Below, in pieces: positions 33,640 through 42,672 of a DNA stretch of 64,000 nucleotides; the stretch's first letter is position 1, and each line of letters starts with the position of its first letter. The notes beneath the pieces were generated by a model that made no database searches, had not been told where the DNA came from, and saw only the letters and a list, made by a program, of their open reading frames with translations. The position numbers and the translations under genes were made by a program. Origin of the DNA: an uncultured SAR86 cluster bacterium (GTDB taxonomy: Bacteria; Pseudomonadota; Gammaproteobacteria; Magnimaribacterales; D2472); assembly GCA_902558095.1 (NCBI GenBank), contig CACECP010000003.1:1-64000 (forward strand). The letters are read 5' to 3'.

Positions 33640-35570
33640 TATATTTTCAATGCCTTTATATTTTTATTGCCATAAATCAAATTAACCATTGCTCTTGTGC
33701 ACATTATTGCTGTAAACATTGAGGTAATAATTCCTACTGATAAAGTTATTGCAAAACCTTTTACTGGTCCAGTTCCAATGAAATACAAAATTAATGCTGT
33801 TATTAAAGTTGTTACATTAGCGTCAAATATGGTTATAAATGCTCTTGAAAAGCCATCTCGTATGGCCCTTTGCGGGTCTTTATTTTTTAATTCTTCCCTT
33901 ATCCTGGAAAATATTAGAACATTCGCATCTACCGCCATGCCAACAGTTAAAACAATCCCTGCCATACCAGGAAGTGTTAAAGAGGCTCCTAATATAGACA
34001 TTATGCCTGTAATCAATATCAAATTAATGATTAGAGATATATTAGCTACTAATCCAAATACTCTGTAGTATAGAGCCATAAAAAGAATTACAAGACAGAA
34101 TCCAATTAATATTGATTTCATGCCTCTCTCAACACTATCTTTACCCAAGCTTGGTCCTACTGTTCTTTCTTCAACGAATTTCATTGGTGCAGCTAAAGCC
34201 CCAGCTCTTAAAAGTAACGCAAGTTCTCTTGCATCTGCTGATGAGCCAACTCCAGTAATTTGAAACCTTGTTCCTAAGACAGCCTGTAGTGTTGCTAAGC
34301 TAATAATATTTTTTTCAATATATGTTGTTTGTTCAATAACTGACTCACCCAAATCATTCATCACAAGTTCTGATTTTGCTTTTTGCTCTATAAATAAAAC
34401 ACCAAGCCTTCTACCAACATTTCCTGAAGTTGCTTTTTGTATAGCTTTGCCTCCTTGCATATCCAAGCTGATAAGAACTATGGGTAATCCAGTTTCTGTA
34501 TCAAAGTCAGCATTGGCTTTTGTTACTCTATCGCCAGTAATGATTACAGCTTTTTCTAAATAAGCCGTTTGAAATTCATTTTCTTTAAAATTAAACTGTT
34601 CTTTTCTTAGTGGTGAAGTTCTAGAGTTTGCCTCTAGTCTAAATTCTAGGTTTGCTGTTTTACCAATAATTTTTTTTGCTGCTGTAGGATCTTGAACTCC
34701 TGGTAACTCAACAACAATCCTGTTTGCACCTTGTCTTTGCACTATTGGCTCAGATACACCAAGCTCATTTGTTCTATTTTTTAAAGTTGTTAAATTTTGA
34801 CCAACAGCATAATCTCTAATTTCTCTTAAAGCAAAATCTGAGTATTTTAATATCAAAACATTAGAACTTGGTCTTTCGGTAATAATATATTGAACTCCAC
34901 CAAGTGCTGGACTATCTTCTCTATATTTTTTTAAAGCTTTGTTGTAACTATCTTTATTTGCGAATTCAAAATAAAGTGCAAGATCTTTTATTGAAGAACT
35001 ATTAACTTTAATTTTTTCCTCTCTAAATGTATTTCTATATGAATCTAATAACTGCTCAAGTCTTCCTTGTTGGGCGGTATCAATATCAACTTCAAGTAAA
35101 AAATGAACTCCGCCTGATAAATCAAGACCAAGTTTGACAGGATCTGCTCCTATATTTTTAAGCCACTTAGGTGTTGAAGGTTCAAGAAAAAGAGCAATTA
35201 CAACCTCATCCAATAAGTTATTCTGCAAAACAGTTTTTGAGCTTAATTGAGTATCTACATCGTTAAATTTAATTACAATTTTATTATCTCGTAAAAAAAT
35301 TTCATCATAAGCATTTTCTTGAACCATTTTTATTTTTGTCTCTTCGTTCGCTTCGACATAAGCAGAATCATTTTGAATATTATCTTCTGAGAATTTATAA
35401 AGAATATCTTTAAGTTCAGTTAGCAGCTCTTGATCAGCAGATTTTCCAGAATCAGTATAGGCAACTTGAATTGATGGTTGGGTTGGATAAAGATTTGGTA
35501 ATGCATAAACAAAACCAATAACCAATACCACTAGAATTGTTAAATATTGATATATGGAAAATTTATTCAC
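33639..35570 (-). CDS. secD: Protein translocase subunit SecD
   Basis: Inner-membrane SecD (643 residues, near E. coli 615). Signatures: GLDLSGGVHFLLEVD near 147, the long periplasmic P1 domain with VVELPGVQDPTAAKKIIGKTA, and a C-terminal bundle of six helices with GMAVDANVLIFSRIREELKN near 560. The DANVLIF Asp is the proton-relay residue in this family. N-terminal TM helix at about 8-27. Lies between yajC (6 bases away) and secF in the classic order. Confidence 0.96.
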   Translation of the reverse strand: MNKFSIYQYLTILVVLVIGFVYALPNLYPTQPSIQVAYTDSGKSADQELLTELKDILYKFSEDNIQNDSAYVEANEETKIKMVQENAYDEIFLRDNKIVIKFNDVDTQLSSKTVLQNNLLDEVVIALFLEPSTPKWLKNIGADPVKLGLDLSGGVHFLLEVDIDTAQQGRLEQLLDSYRNTFREEKIKVNSSSIKDLALYFEFANKDSYNKALKKYREDSPALGGVQYIITERPSSNVLILKYSDFALREIRDYAVGQNLTTLKNRTNELGVSEPIVQRQGANRIVVELPGVQDPTAAKKIIGKTANLEFRLEANSRTSPLRKEQFNFKENEFQTAYLEKAVIITGDRVTKANADFDTETGLPIVLISLDMQGGKAIQKATSGNVGRRLGVLFIEQKAKSELVMNDLGESVIEQTTYIEKNIISLATLQAVLGTRFQITGVGSSADARELALLLRAGALAAPMKFVEERTVGPSLGKDSVERGMKSILIGFCLVILFMALYYRVFGLVANISLIINLILITGIMSILGASLTLPGMAGIVLTVGMAVDANVLIFSRIREELKNKDPQRAIRDGFSRAFITIFDANVTTLITALILYFIGTGPVKGFAITLSVGIITSMFTAIMCTRAMVNLIYGNKNIKALKI

Positions 35571-35576
35571 TTTAAA

Positions 35577-35858
35577 TTAGTTAATAGAATCTATAGTGCC
35601 TTTTGGAAGTATGCTAGCAATTGCTGATTTTTGAAGCTTAAATATGACATTTTCACTAACTTCTATTGAAATGTATTCCCCTTTAATAGCCTTTACCTTT
35701 CCAATAATACCGCTGGCTGCAATGATCTCGGCACCAACATCGAGATTGGACAGCATTGCATTGATTTCTTTATTTCTTTTGTTTTGTGGCCTTATAATGA
35801 TGAAATACATAAACAATAACAAAAAACCGAAGAATATTAAGGTTGAAAATAAATCCAT
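35577..35858 (-). CDS. yajC: Preprotein translocase subunit YajC
   Basis: Small single-span membrane protein (93 residues) associated with SecDF. N-terminal helix IFFGFLLLFMYFIIIRPQNKR with the diagnostic IRPQNKR, then LDVGAEIIAASGIIGKVKAIKGEYISIEVSENVIFKLQKSAI. It lies 8 bases after tgt and 6 before secD. Confidence 0.95.
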   Translation of the reverse strand: MDLFSTLIFFGFLLLFMYFIIIRPQNKRNKEINAMLSNLDVGAEIIAASGIIGKVKAIKGEYISIEVSENVIFKLQKSAIASILPKGTIDSIN

Positions 35859-35866
35859 AATTAATC

Positions 35867-36982
35867 CTATATTGGCCCATCGGGCATATCTAAATTTCGT
35901 CTATTATAAAAGTCTTTTAAGAACTTCGCGAATAAATTATCATTTATTGCATTTCTAATGTCTTTCATTAAGGATTGATAGTAATAAATGTTATGGTATG
36001 TAGCTAGCATAGACCCCAGCATTTCATTAGTTCTCTGCAAATGATTAAGGTAAGCCCTGCTGTAATTTTGAGAAACTTTAGAGTCACAATTTTTATCAAT
36101 AGGCTCATCTGAGTTTTTATATTCTGCGTTTCTTATATTTATGACCCCCTCAGAGGTAAATAATTGCCCATTTCTTGCATTTCTTGTTGGAAGAACACAG
36201 TCGAACATATCAATTCCATACCTAACGGCTTCAACAATATCTTCTGGTGTTCCAACTCCCATTAAATATCTTGGTCTATCCTTAGGTAACTTATCAGACA
36301 TAAATTTTAATATTTCAGTTTTTTCTTCTTTTGATTCGCCAACGCTTAAGCCACCAAGTGCAATTCCGTCAAAGTCTATATCTATTAATTTATTTAAAGA
36401 ATCTTCTCTTAAATCTTTATACATTCCGCCTTGAACAATCCCAAACAATGCTGATTTTGATTTATGTGCAATCTTACATCTTTTTGCCCAGCGCATTGAT
36501 AGTTCCATGGATTGCTTAGCTTGTTCATAATCAGATGGATAGTCTGTGCACTCATCAAATACCATAATAATATCTGAACCTAGGTTTTCTTGAATCATTA
36601 TTGAATCTTCAGGTGTCATAAAAATTTTTTTTCCATCATAAGGAGAGCTAAACTTAACCCCTTCTTCGGATATTTTTGCTAAATCGCCCAAACTCCAAAC
36701 CTGAAAACCTCCTGAGTCTGTCAATATTGGCTTATTCCAATTAATAAATTTATGAAGGCCGCCTAGATTCTTAATGAGTTTATCTCCAGGTCGTAACATT
36801 AAGTGAAAAGTATTACCAAGAATAATTTCTGAGTTGGTTTCATTTAGGTCATTAGTTGTAAGTCCTTTAACAGTGCCATTAGTGCCAACAGGCATAAAAG
36901 CTGGAGTATGTATTACACCTCTGGATGTATGAATTTCAGAAACCCTTGCAAATTCTGAAGAATTTTTTACCTTAAATTTCAT
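35867..36982 (-). CDS. tgt: tRNA-guanine transglycosylase with degenerate zinc site
   Basis: Exchanges G34 of tRNA-Asp, Asn, His and Tyr for preQ1 in queuosine synthesis (371 residues, E. coli 375). The N-terminus and active-site pieces are intact: LTDSGGFQVWSL, GIVQGGMYKDLR, GLSVGE and the catalytic Asp in DMFDCVLPTRNARNG. The usual CDCYTC zinc motif reads CDSKVS near residue 305 (NCDSKVSQNYSRAYLNHL), so two of its three Cys ligands are gone; the fourth, His in TYHNIYYY, remains. The bases at 36077-36097 were checked. Zinc may not be needed here, or function is reduced. Lies directly after queA with an 11-base overlap. Confidence 0.94.
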   Translation of the reverse strand: MKFKVKNSSEFARVSEIHTSRGVIHTPAFMPVGTNGTVKGLTTNDLNETNSEIILGNTFHLMLRPGDKLIKNLGGLHKFINWNKPILTDSGGFQVWSLGDLAKISEEGVKFSSPYDGKKIFMTPEDSIMIQENLGSDIIMVFDECTDYPSDYEQAKQSMELSMRWAKRCKIAHKSKSALFGIVQGGMYKDLREDSLNKLIDIDFDGIALGGLSVGESKEEKTEILKFMSDKLPKDRPRYLMGVGTPEDIVEAVRYGIDMFDCVLPTRNARNGQLFTSEGVINIRNAEYKNSDEPIDKNCDSKVSQNYSRAYLNHLQRTNEMLGSMLATYHNIYYYQSLMKDIRNAINDNLFAKFLKDFYNRRNLDMPDGPI

Positions 36983-37988
36983 TTCTCTTTAAGAGCATAG
37001 CATCCCCATAAGACAAGAACCTATACTTTTCTATTACAGCTGCGTTATATATGTGTTTCATATTCTCAAAACCAATAAATGCTGAAACAAGCATTAGCAG
37101 TGAAGACTTTGGTAAATGAAAATTTGTAACTAGTAAATCAACAGCTTTGAATTTAAATCCAGGGTATATAAAAAGCTTTGTATAACCCTCAAAGCTATCT
37201 TTATTCTCTAAAAAGGCTGTCTCAAGAGCTCTTGTTGCTGTAGTCCCAACTGCAATAATTTTATTCCCCCTGGCTTTGGTTTCCCTAACTTTATTAATAG
37301 TGTTTGCTGTTACCTCAACATATTCTTCATGAATATCATGATCTTCTATATCTTCAACTTTGACAGGCTGAAAAGTTCCCGCTCCTACACTTAAATTAAT
37401 TTTGGCTATATTGATTCCTTTGATTTGAATTTTTTTTAATAAATTTTCATCAAAGTGAAGTCCAGCAGTAGGAGCAGCTACAGAATTTTGCAATTCTTTA
37501 TTTTCATATACAGTTGCATATCTTAATTTATCAATATCTTCATCTATTCTCTTTATGTAAGGTGGCAAAGGAATATGTCCAATCTTATTAAAAATGTCTA
37601 TTGGTGGATCATCAAATTGAAGGATAAAAAAATTATCCTTTCTATTTGTACATAAAGCCTCAAACTCATTTAAAAAAATTTTTGTACCTATTTTTGGGCT
37701 ATTGCCAGATCTTATTTGAACAAGCGCAGTATTGTTTTCCATTATTCTTTCAAGAAATACTTCAACCAACCCGCCAGTTTCTTTTTTTCCAAAAACTCTA
37801 GCTGGGATTACTGAGGTGTTATTTAAAACTAGTAAATCTCCTTGATTTAAGTAATCCAAAATATCTATAAAACTTTTATGTTGAATTTTATTTTCGTAAA
37901 CAAGAAGTCTACTTGCACTCCTTGATTTTAATGGATACTTAGCAATTAGCTCATCAGGTAAATTATAATTAAAATCAGAAGTTTTCAT
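36972..37988 (-). CDS. queA: S-adenosylmethionine:tRNA ribosyltransferase-isomerase
   Basis: Transfers and rearranges the ribosyl part of SAM onto 7-aminomethyl-deazaguanine in tRNA to form epoxyqueuosine. Its 338 residues are slightly below E. coli's 356. Family blocks: DFNYNLPDELIAKYPL at the start, AAPTAGLHFD near 172, LSVGAGTFQPVKVEDI near 202, and NFHLPKSSLLMLVSAFIG near 293. It is the first gene of the queA-tgt-yajC-secD-secF unit. The plus-strand tRNA-Leu gene is directly upstream in divergent orientation. Confidence 0.96.
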   Translation of the reverse strand: MKTSDFNYNLPDELIAKYPLKSRSASRLLVYENKIQHKSFIDILDYLNQGDLLVLNNTSVIPARVFGKKETGGLVEVFLERIMENNTALVQIRSGNSPKIGTKIFLNEFEALCTNRKDNFFILQFDDPPIDIFNKIGHIPLPPYIKRIDEDIDKLRYATVYENKELQNSVAAPTAGLHFDENLLKKIQIKGINIAKINLSVGAGTFQPVKVEDIEDHDIHEEYVEVTANTINKVRETKARGNKIIAVGTTATRALETAFLENKDSFEGYTKLFIYPGFKFKAVDLLVTNFHLPKSSLLMLVSAFIGFENMKHIYNAAVIEKYRFLSYGDAMLLKRNEI

Positions 37989-38035
37989 GAGTTCAGATTT
38001 TAAAATAGATAATACTTAGCTACAATGCTCCGCTA

Positions 38036-38120
38036 GCCCCATTGGCGGAATTGGTAGACGCGCGCGACTCAAAATCGCGTTCCTTCGGGAGTATCTGTTC
38101 GACTCAGATATGGGGCACCA
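38036..38120 (+). tRNA. tRNA-Leu(CAA)
   Basis: An 85-base class II tRNA with encoded CCA. Acceptor GCCCCAT/ATGGGGC, anticodon stem CGCGA/TCGCG with loop CTCAAAA (anticodon CAA), a long variable arm TTCCTTCGGGAG and T-arm ATCTG/CAGAT with TTCGACT. A TACAAT at 38021-38026 is a plausible -10, though its -35 is weak. Confidence 0.94.
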
Positions 38121-38124
38121 ACAA

Positions 38125-39969
38125 TTAAAAATTGCAATTTGTATTGATAACTGTGAAGAAATAATTACTAGTTTCGTTTTGATTATTTTCCCAGCCAGCA
38201 TCGGTAACTGAAATAAAGTCCAAACAAGCCTCATTGTCTGCATTGATTGGCAAAGCTTTCATTAAATAATCATAATTGTTATATCCAGGATCTGGCTTGT
38301 TTGGTAATTTTGAATTTTCAATAGATTTAAATTTTCCCATTCCATCATTAATAGCAATATGTGAGCCGTGATATCCGCTATTGTAGTCTCTGGTTGAATG
38401 CACAATATCAAGATTTCCATCAAGATTCATATCTCTTAAATATATATTTCCCTCTCCGTGATGTGAAGCGGACCGCGGTTGTTCAGAAAAGTTAGATTCG
38501 GTTATATCAATTAATTCTCCAGAGCCATTATTTAATAGAACCTGAATATAAGCTCCCTCGTAATAAGGTAGATCTCTGGTTATTGCAACAACAACATCCA
38601 TAAATCCATCATTGTTGATATCTCCAGCTGCCGCATGATTATATTTATTTCTGTCATAGCCAAATGGTCCAACAGGTAAAGGAATTTTTGACCAATTTTC
38701 AATATTAGGCGAGTTATCACTGAGAAGAATATATCCCTCATCTGCACTCGACCAGCTACTTCTATTGTCAAAGTTCCAAAAAATGATGTCATCAAATGAA
38801 TCATTATTTAGATCGGTCATTACCGACGACATTGGGTTGCCGTATTGGTTTTGTCTTTGCCAATCTAAATTAATAAATTCATGCGTAGTAAAGTTACCTT
38901 TCCCATCATTAATATTCAAAATATTGCATGCAAAAATATCTATATCGCCATCAGCATCAGGGTCACCTGCACTAGCATCATGGGCGAAACCGCATAACTG
39001 TCCATTCCCATTATTTTGATCTTCAATCTGATTTGATTTATCTTCAAACTTCCCATCAGCATTAGAGAGCAATAGTAAGTGCGGAAATGGATTTATAAAG
39101 TTTTCACTATAATCCTCAGACCTATATTGGATTCCCATTGAACCTGAAAAAATATCGTCTATACCATCATTATTCAAATCGGCAGCAATGGTTCTGTATG
39201 CAAAAGGATGTCTTGGAGCTTCTCCATTTAAGTAAATATCTAAGTCTTCTTCAAACCTACCTTCGCCATTGTTTAAAAATATATTTATTGGAGCATTAAC
39301 TTTTTGTGACGGTTCAATAGTATGAGGAAAAAATGCCCATGCTACTGCAAAATCTTCATGTCCATCACCATTAAAATCACCATGAACCATATTGTGAGCA
39401 TCTTGCCCAAATAATGTATTTTCATAAGTCTCACAATCATTTGGCGTTGGGTAGCAAATAGTTGCAGTAAAAGTATCTTTAATAATTATTCCACCAAAAC
39501 CAATATCAGCGATTTCATATATTTCAGTCTTTAAGTCATTAATATTTGTTGGTATAAGCTGATATTGAGTTGAATATCTATCAATTTTTAAATTGTAAAT
39601 TTTCTCTGTTTTTGGGCAATTCAAAGTTTCAATAGAAGTAATTTTAAATTCAAAATTTTCAGTTTCTGAATTAATCAAAGGATTTCTAAAAACAAAATTT
39701 TTGTTATCAATTGTTTTTACATGATGAATTTTATAAACATCTTGGTTATTAAGTGAAATATCAAAAGTACACTCATTAATGTTTGATGTGATTTCAATAT
39801 TTTGGTAATCATAACTTTTACTTGGAGTATTTAATCCAATCAAGTTTATGTTTAGATTAATGTTTTCAGATATTTTATTATCTGATGATCCTCCACAAGA
39901 TGATATGAAAAATAAAAACAAAGCATATCTAAAAATTGATGTATTAAAAAGTGATTTTTGCATTAGCAT
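38125..39969 (-). CDS. FG-GAP/VCBS repeat lipoprotein
   Basis: A 614-residue lipoprotein with lipobox FFISSC near residue 24, then GGSSDNK. After an unrecognised N-terminal domain it holds about seven FG-GAP-like repeats with calcium-binding loops: GDFNGDGHEDF near 187, ADLNNDGIDDI near 248, GDPDADGDIDI near 320, TDLNNDSFDDI near 375, GDINNDGFMDV near 440, RDMNLDGNLDI near 520. These probably build a beta-propeller that binds Ca2+ and may mediate surface contact or carbohydrate binding. Its stop is only 4 bases from the convergent tRNA-Leu. No enzymatic residues seen. Confidence 0.78.
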   Translation of the reverse strand: MLMQKSLFNTSIFRYALFLFFISSCGGSSDNKISENINLNINLIGLNTPSKSYDYQNIEITSNINECTFDISLNNQDVYKIHHVKTIDNKNFVFRNPLINSETENFEFKITSIETLNCPKTEKIYNLKIDRYSTQYQLIPTNINDLKTEIYEIADIGFGGIIIKDTFTATICYPTPNDCETYENTLFGQDAHNMVHGDFNGDGHEDFAVAWAFFPHTIEPSQKVNAPINIFLNNGEGRFEEDLDIYLNGEAPRHPFAYRTIAADLNNDGIDDIFSGSMGIQYRSEDYSENFINPFPHLLLLSNADGKFEDKSNQIEDQNNGNGQLCGFAHDASAGDPDADGDIDIFACNILNINDGKGNFTTHEFINLDWQRQNQYGNPMSSVMTDLNNDSFDDIIFWNFDNRSSWSSADEGYILLSDNSPNIENWSKIPLPVGPFGYDRNKYNHAAAGDINNDGFMDVVVAITRDLPYYEGAYIQVLLNNGSGELIDITESNFSEQPRSASHHGEGNIYLRDMNLDGNLDIVHSTRDYNSGYHGSHIAINDGMGKFKSIENSKLPNKPDPGYNNYDYLMKALPINADNEACLDFISVTDAGWENNQNETSNYFFTVINTNCNF

Positions 39970-40076
39970 GTTGATTATATGTTGCTTTAGGATTTACACC
40001 AAAAAGATTAATTTTAGTAGTATAACTACAAAAATATAGTTATTTATAACTTGATTTTAAAGGCTTTTTATAAAAT

Positions 40077-40105
40077 TTGACAAATATATACTTAAATTGT
40101 TAAAT
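40077..40105 (+). promoter_or_regulatory. Sigma-70 promoter of the cupredoxin-like lipoprotein gene
   Basis: TTGACA at 40077-40082, a 17-base spacer and TTAAAT at 40100-40105. The -35 is perfect. A start near 40112 would leave a leader of about 92 bases before the ATG at 40204. Confidence 0.7.
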
Positions 40106-40111
40106 GTCACT

Positions 40112-40203
40112 ACAAGTCGCCTTGCCGTAAACTTGTAAAATTTGGGCACAAATTTTTTCTTATATGTTACGGACGCCCGGCAAATGAACTAAAAGGAGAA
40201 AAT
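40112..40203 (+). promoter_or_regulatory. Possible structured mRNA leader
   Basis: In the leader, TTGCCGTAA (40122-40130) could pair either with GTTACGG (40166-40172) or with CGGCAA (40178-40183), and GGGC (40144-40147) could pair with GCCC (40175-40178). These alternatives are mutually exclusive. AAAAGGAGAAAAT forms a strong ribosome binding site at the end. Whether it is a sensor or only a stabilising structure is unknown. Confidence 0.35.
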
Positions 40204-42090
40204 ATGATTACTTTTAACAGGGTAGTTCTGTTAGTTGGTTTAGTTTCTATTACTGCCTGTGGAGGCGGTGGTGGAGGTGGAGGTGATTCTTACACTGCAC
40301 CAGTTGCTCCAACTAACAACGCACCAATGATAACAAATTCAACATCGAATTATTCGGTTGTTGAAAATCAGACATCTGCATTTACCATAACAGCTACTGA
40401 TGCAGATGGTGACACACTTACATATTCAATTGGAGGAACTGACGCTTCTCTATTTAGCGTTTCCTCATCTGGAGTAGTTACTTTCAATACTGCACCAGAT
40501 TATGAAAATCCCTCTGATGCTGACGCAAATAATGTTTATGACCTAATGGCATCAGTTTCAGACGGTTCGTTGTCTGATTCTAAAGATTTTATGGTAACTG
40601 TAACAAACGATACATCTGATGATGTTACAACAGAAGGTTACGATGGAACATACTTAGGCGCTGGACCAATTCAAGGGGCCACGGTTTGTATCGAAGTAAC
40701 TGCTGGAACGTGCGCAGGGGCACAATATACAGCAACCACCACTACGGATGGTTCTTTCTCAATAACAGTTGACTCAGGCGTTACTGGAGTTCTAAGAGGC
40801 GAAGGTGGATTTGACCCTGTTACTAATCTTCAACTTAGCTCGAACTCAAGTTTTGCTCTGGGTCAACCTGTTACCGATCAGAATTTCGTTGTAACACCTT
40901 TAAGTACAATCATGAATGAATTTAACAGTTCTGATTATGAAACTTTTAAAACAAAATTGGGACTAGATTCAAACTACATGATCAGATACAACAATCCATT
41001 TACTGGTCTCGATACTGCCTCTCTAAATAAAGCAGCTGTAGTTAATACGCAAATTCTTGTAATGCATGAAGTCATAAATGCTATTCATACATTTAGTGGC
41101 GACAGTGCAGCAAATAAAATTGCTTCAGCAATTTACAACAGATCTGGGAATGAAACTTCCTTGGGTGATACAACTTTTATGAAAGATATGCTAACTAATT
41201 TAGATTCTGATTTCTCCCCTACCAGTGATCAGTTAGTTGACCTTTCTGCTGGAATATCAGCTTTTATGCAAAAAATAAATGCAAACTCCTCTGATTCTCA
41301 TGCACATTTTGCAAAAGCTGGTGTTTCAGAACTCAAAGATCTAATGGTCTCCGTAATGAATGATACATCAAGTAACACAGAAATCGATAAATTAGTATTT
41401 AACACAATTAATTGGATAAATGAAAATACTTCATGGGATGGTGGCTCTATATCTGACAATGAAGAAGACATTAACACAACAACATATTCTTTATCAAACA
41501 ATGGAAGTACTAATTATATAGTTGATAATGTAAACACAAGAGATACTGAGTTCATTATCTATGTCCGAGAAGGCGATACTATTAAATTTGAAGCAACAAG
41601 TTCTGTAACTTCAGCCCACCCATTTCTGATGTCAACAGAAGCAAATGATATGGACAGCAGTAATGATATTGGAGCAATGGAAGGTTGGAATAAGGACTCA
41701 TTGACACTAACAGTTAATTCCAATACACCTGATACCATATATCCACATTGCCAATTTCATAATGGTATGTACGCAAATAGTAAAATAGTTAAAGTCGCGC
41801 AATTTGATCAAAATCTTATCGACGTTGATAGCAGTTCATCTGCTCTTCAAGTCAAAGGAACTGTTGCCTCAGGTCCTTTTAAGGGTGCATCTGGTTATAC
41901 ATATAAGGTATATCTCACCTCTCAAGGTGGATCTGAGCATACTCATACTTTCCATGAGTATCCAGGTTTGACATTTTATATGCCAGGTGGCCAAGGCTAT
42001 CATGGTGCTGAATCTGTATCATCAGATCAAAAATTCAAGCCAAAATCACACTATGTGGCAGGAAGTGATGATAGTAACGATAGTTATTAA
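40204..42090 (+). CDS. Lipoprotein with cadherin-like repeat and cupredoxin-like domain
   Basis: A 628-residue lipoprotein with lipobox SITAC near residue 19 followed by nine Gly codons. A cadherin-like repeat (NAPMITNSTSNYSVVENQTSAFTITATDADGDTLTYSIGG) spans about 38-130. Residues 145-200 read GPIQGATVCIEVTAGTCAG and resemble the carboxypeptidase-regulatory-like domain of the lipoprotein at 24947. Near 440-540 the block VREGDTIKFEATSSVTSAHPFLMS...YPHCQFHNGMYANSKIVKV has the H...C-x2-H-x2-M order of a blue-copper site. The His-rich HTHTFHEYPGLTFYMPGG is near the end. Promoter TTGACA-17-TTAAAT, a strong Shine-Dalgarno and a terminator frame it. Likely metal-binding surface protein; function inferred. 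Confidence 0.72.
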   Translation: MITFNRVVLLVGLVSITACGGGGGGGGDSYTAPVAPTNNAPMITNSTSNYSVVENQTSAFTITATDADGDTLTYSIGGTDASLFSVSSSGVVTFNTAPDYENPSDADANNVYDLMASVSDGSLSDSKDFMVTVTNDTSDDVTTEGYDGTYLGAGPIQGATVCIEVTAGTCAGAQYTATTTTDGSFSITVDSGVTGVLRGEGGFDPVTNLQLSSNSSFALGQPVTDQNFVVTPLSTIMNEFNSSDYETFKTKLGLDSNYMIRYNNPFTGLDTASLNKAAVVNTQILVMHEVINAIHTFSGDSAANKIASAIYNRSGNETSLGDTTFMKDMLTNLDSDFSPTSDQLVDLSAGISAFMQKINANSSDSHAHFAKAGVSELKDLMVSVMNDTSSNTEIDKLVFNTINWINENTSWDGGSISDNEEDINTTTYSLSNNGSTNYIVDNVNTRDTEFIIYVREGDTIKFEATSSVTSAHPFLMSTEANDMDSSNDIGAMEGWNKDSLTLTVNSNTPDTIYPHCQFHNGMYANSKIVKVAQFDQNLIDVDSSSSALQVKGTVASGPFKGASGYTYKVYLTSQGGSEHTHTFHEYPGLTFYMPGGQGYHGAESVSSDQKFKPKSHYVAGSDDSNDSY

Positions 42091-42115
42091 TTAACTGCAC
42101 ACTTTATCGCAAATC

Positions 42116-42142
42116 AAATGCGGCTTTAATAGCCGCATTTTT
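42116..42142. terminator. Bidirectional rho-independent terminator
   Basis: Stem AAATGCGGCT/AGCCGCATTT with a 5-base loop and a T run on the plus strand, 26 bases past the lipoprotein stop. Its minus-strand copy also ends the convergent 42141-42443 unit. Confidence 0.87.
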
Positions 42143-42443
42143 AATATTTACTTAAGATTCTAGCTAACTTTTTAGAAAACTTTTTAAACTGCAGTAATGC
42201 GATTTCATAATTTTCAATAGTAAATTTATCAGCTAAAGAATAACCATCCCAATAATATACTTCATATAACTGGCCCTTTACTCTTAACTCAACACATGCT
42301 GGATCAGAGTTTTTCTTAGAATTATCATAAATAATTACATTACTATCAGAAATATCACATGAAGTATCTTTTAACTCAGAAAAAAAAGATTTATGAAGAT
42401 TAGAAAATTTTATTTTATCTTTATTTATGTTTGTTTTGGTCAT
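42141..42443 (-). CDS. Small protein of unknown function
   Basis: A 100-residue soluble protein starting at the ATG 42443 (MTKTNINKDK); a TTG at 42461 gives 6 more residues and overlaps the upstream gene more. It is lysine- and aspartate-rich, with one recognisable stretch VELRVKGQLYEVYYWDGYSL that reads like a beta-hairpin. Two Cys are present. No family recognised. It is last in the minus-strand run, overlapping the TIGR03643-type gene. Confidence 0.5.
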   Translation of the reverse strand: MTKTNINKDKIKFSNLHKSFFSELKDTSCDISDSNVIIYDNSKKNSDPACVELRVKGQLYEVYYWDGYSLADKFTIENYEIALLQFKKFSKKLARILSKY

Positions 42444-42672
42444 ATGAATGATGTCTACCAACTTTAAAATCTCTTAACTCAGAATGCTTAGTTTTTCTTC
42501 CTCTTACCCTTTCTCTCCATAAATTAAAACTCTTTTTTTTAAGATTTTTTCTCATAAGAGCTACCACATCATCATGTGATAGATTGAACTGAGCCTCAAT
42601 TGCATCAAAAGGAGTTCTATCCTCCCATGCCATTTCGATTATTCTTGAAATGTCACTATTTGATAAATTCAC
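42421..42672 (-). CDS. TIGR03643/DUF2805-type small protein
   Basis: An 83-residue basic protein whose sequence resembles the TIGR03643 family: ISRIIEMAWEDRTPFDAIEAQFNLSHDDVVALMRKNLKKKSFNLWRERVRGRKTKH. The order WEDRTPFDAI...QFGL...V...MR..LK..SF..WR.RV.GR is diagnostic. The function is unknown; the short predicted helix-turn-helix with an Arg/Lys-rich end suggests nucleic acid contact. It starts at a GTG next to the stop of the dioxygenase gene and overlaps the small gene downstream. Confidence 0.82.
   Translation of the reverse strand: MNLSNSDISRIIEMAWEDRTPFDAIEAQFNLSHDDVVALMRKNLKKKSFNLWRERVRGRKTKHSELRDFKVGRHHSYDQNKHK

Noticed and set aside
38016-38243. Minus-strand open frame across tRNA-Leu
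   Set aside because: It reads through the tRNA gene and out into the FG-GAP gene; its protein has no family pattern.
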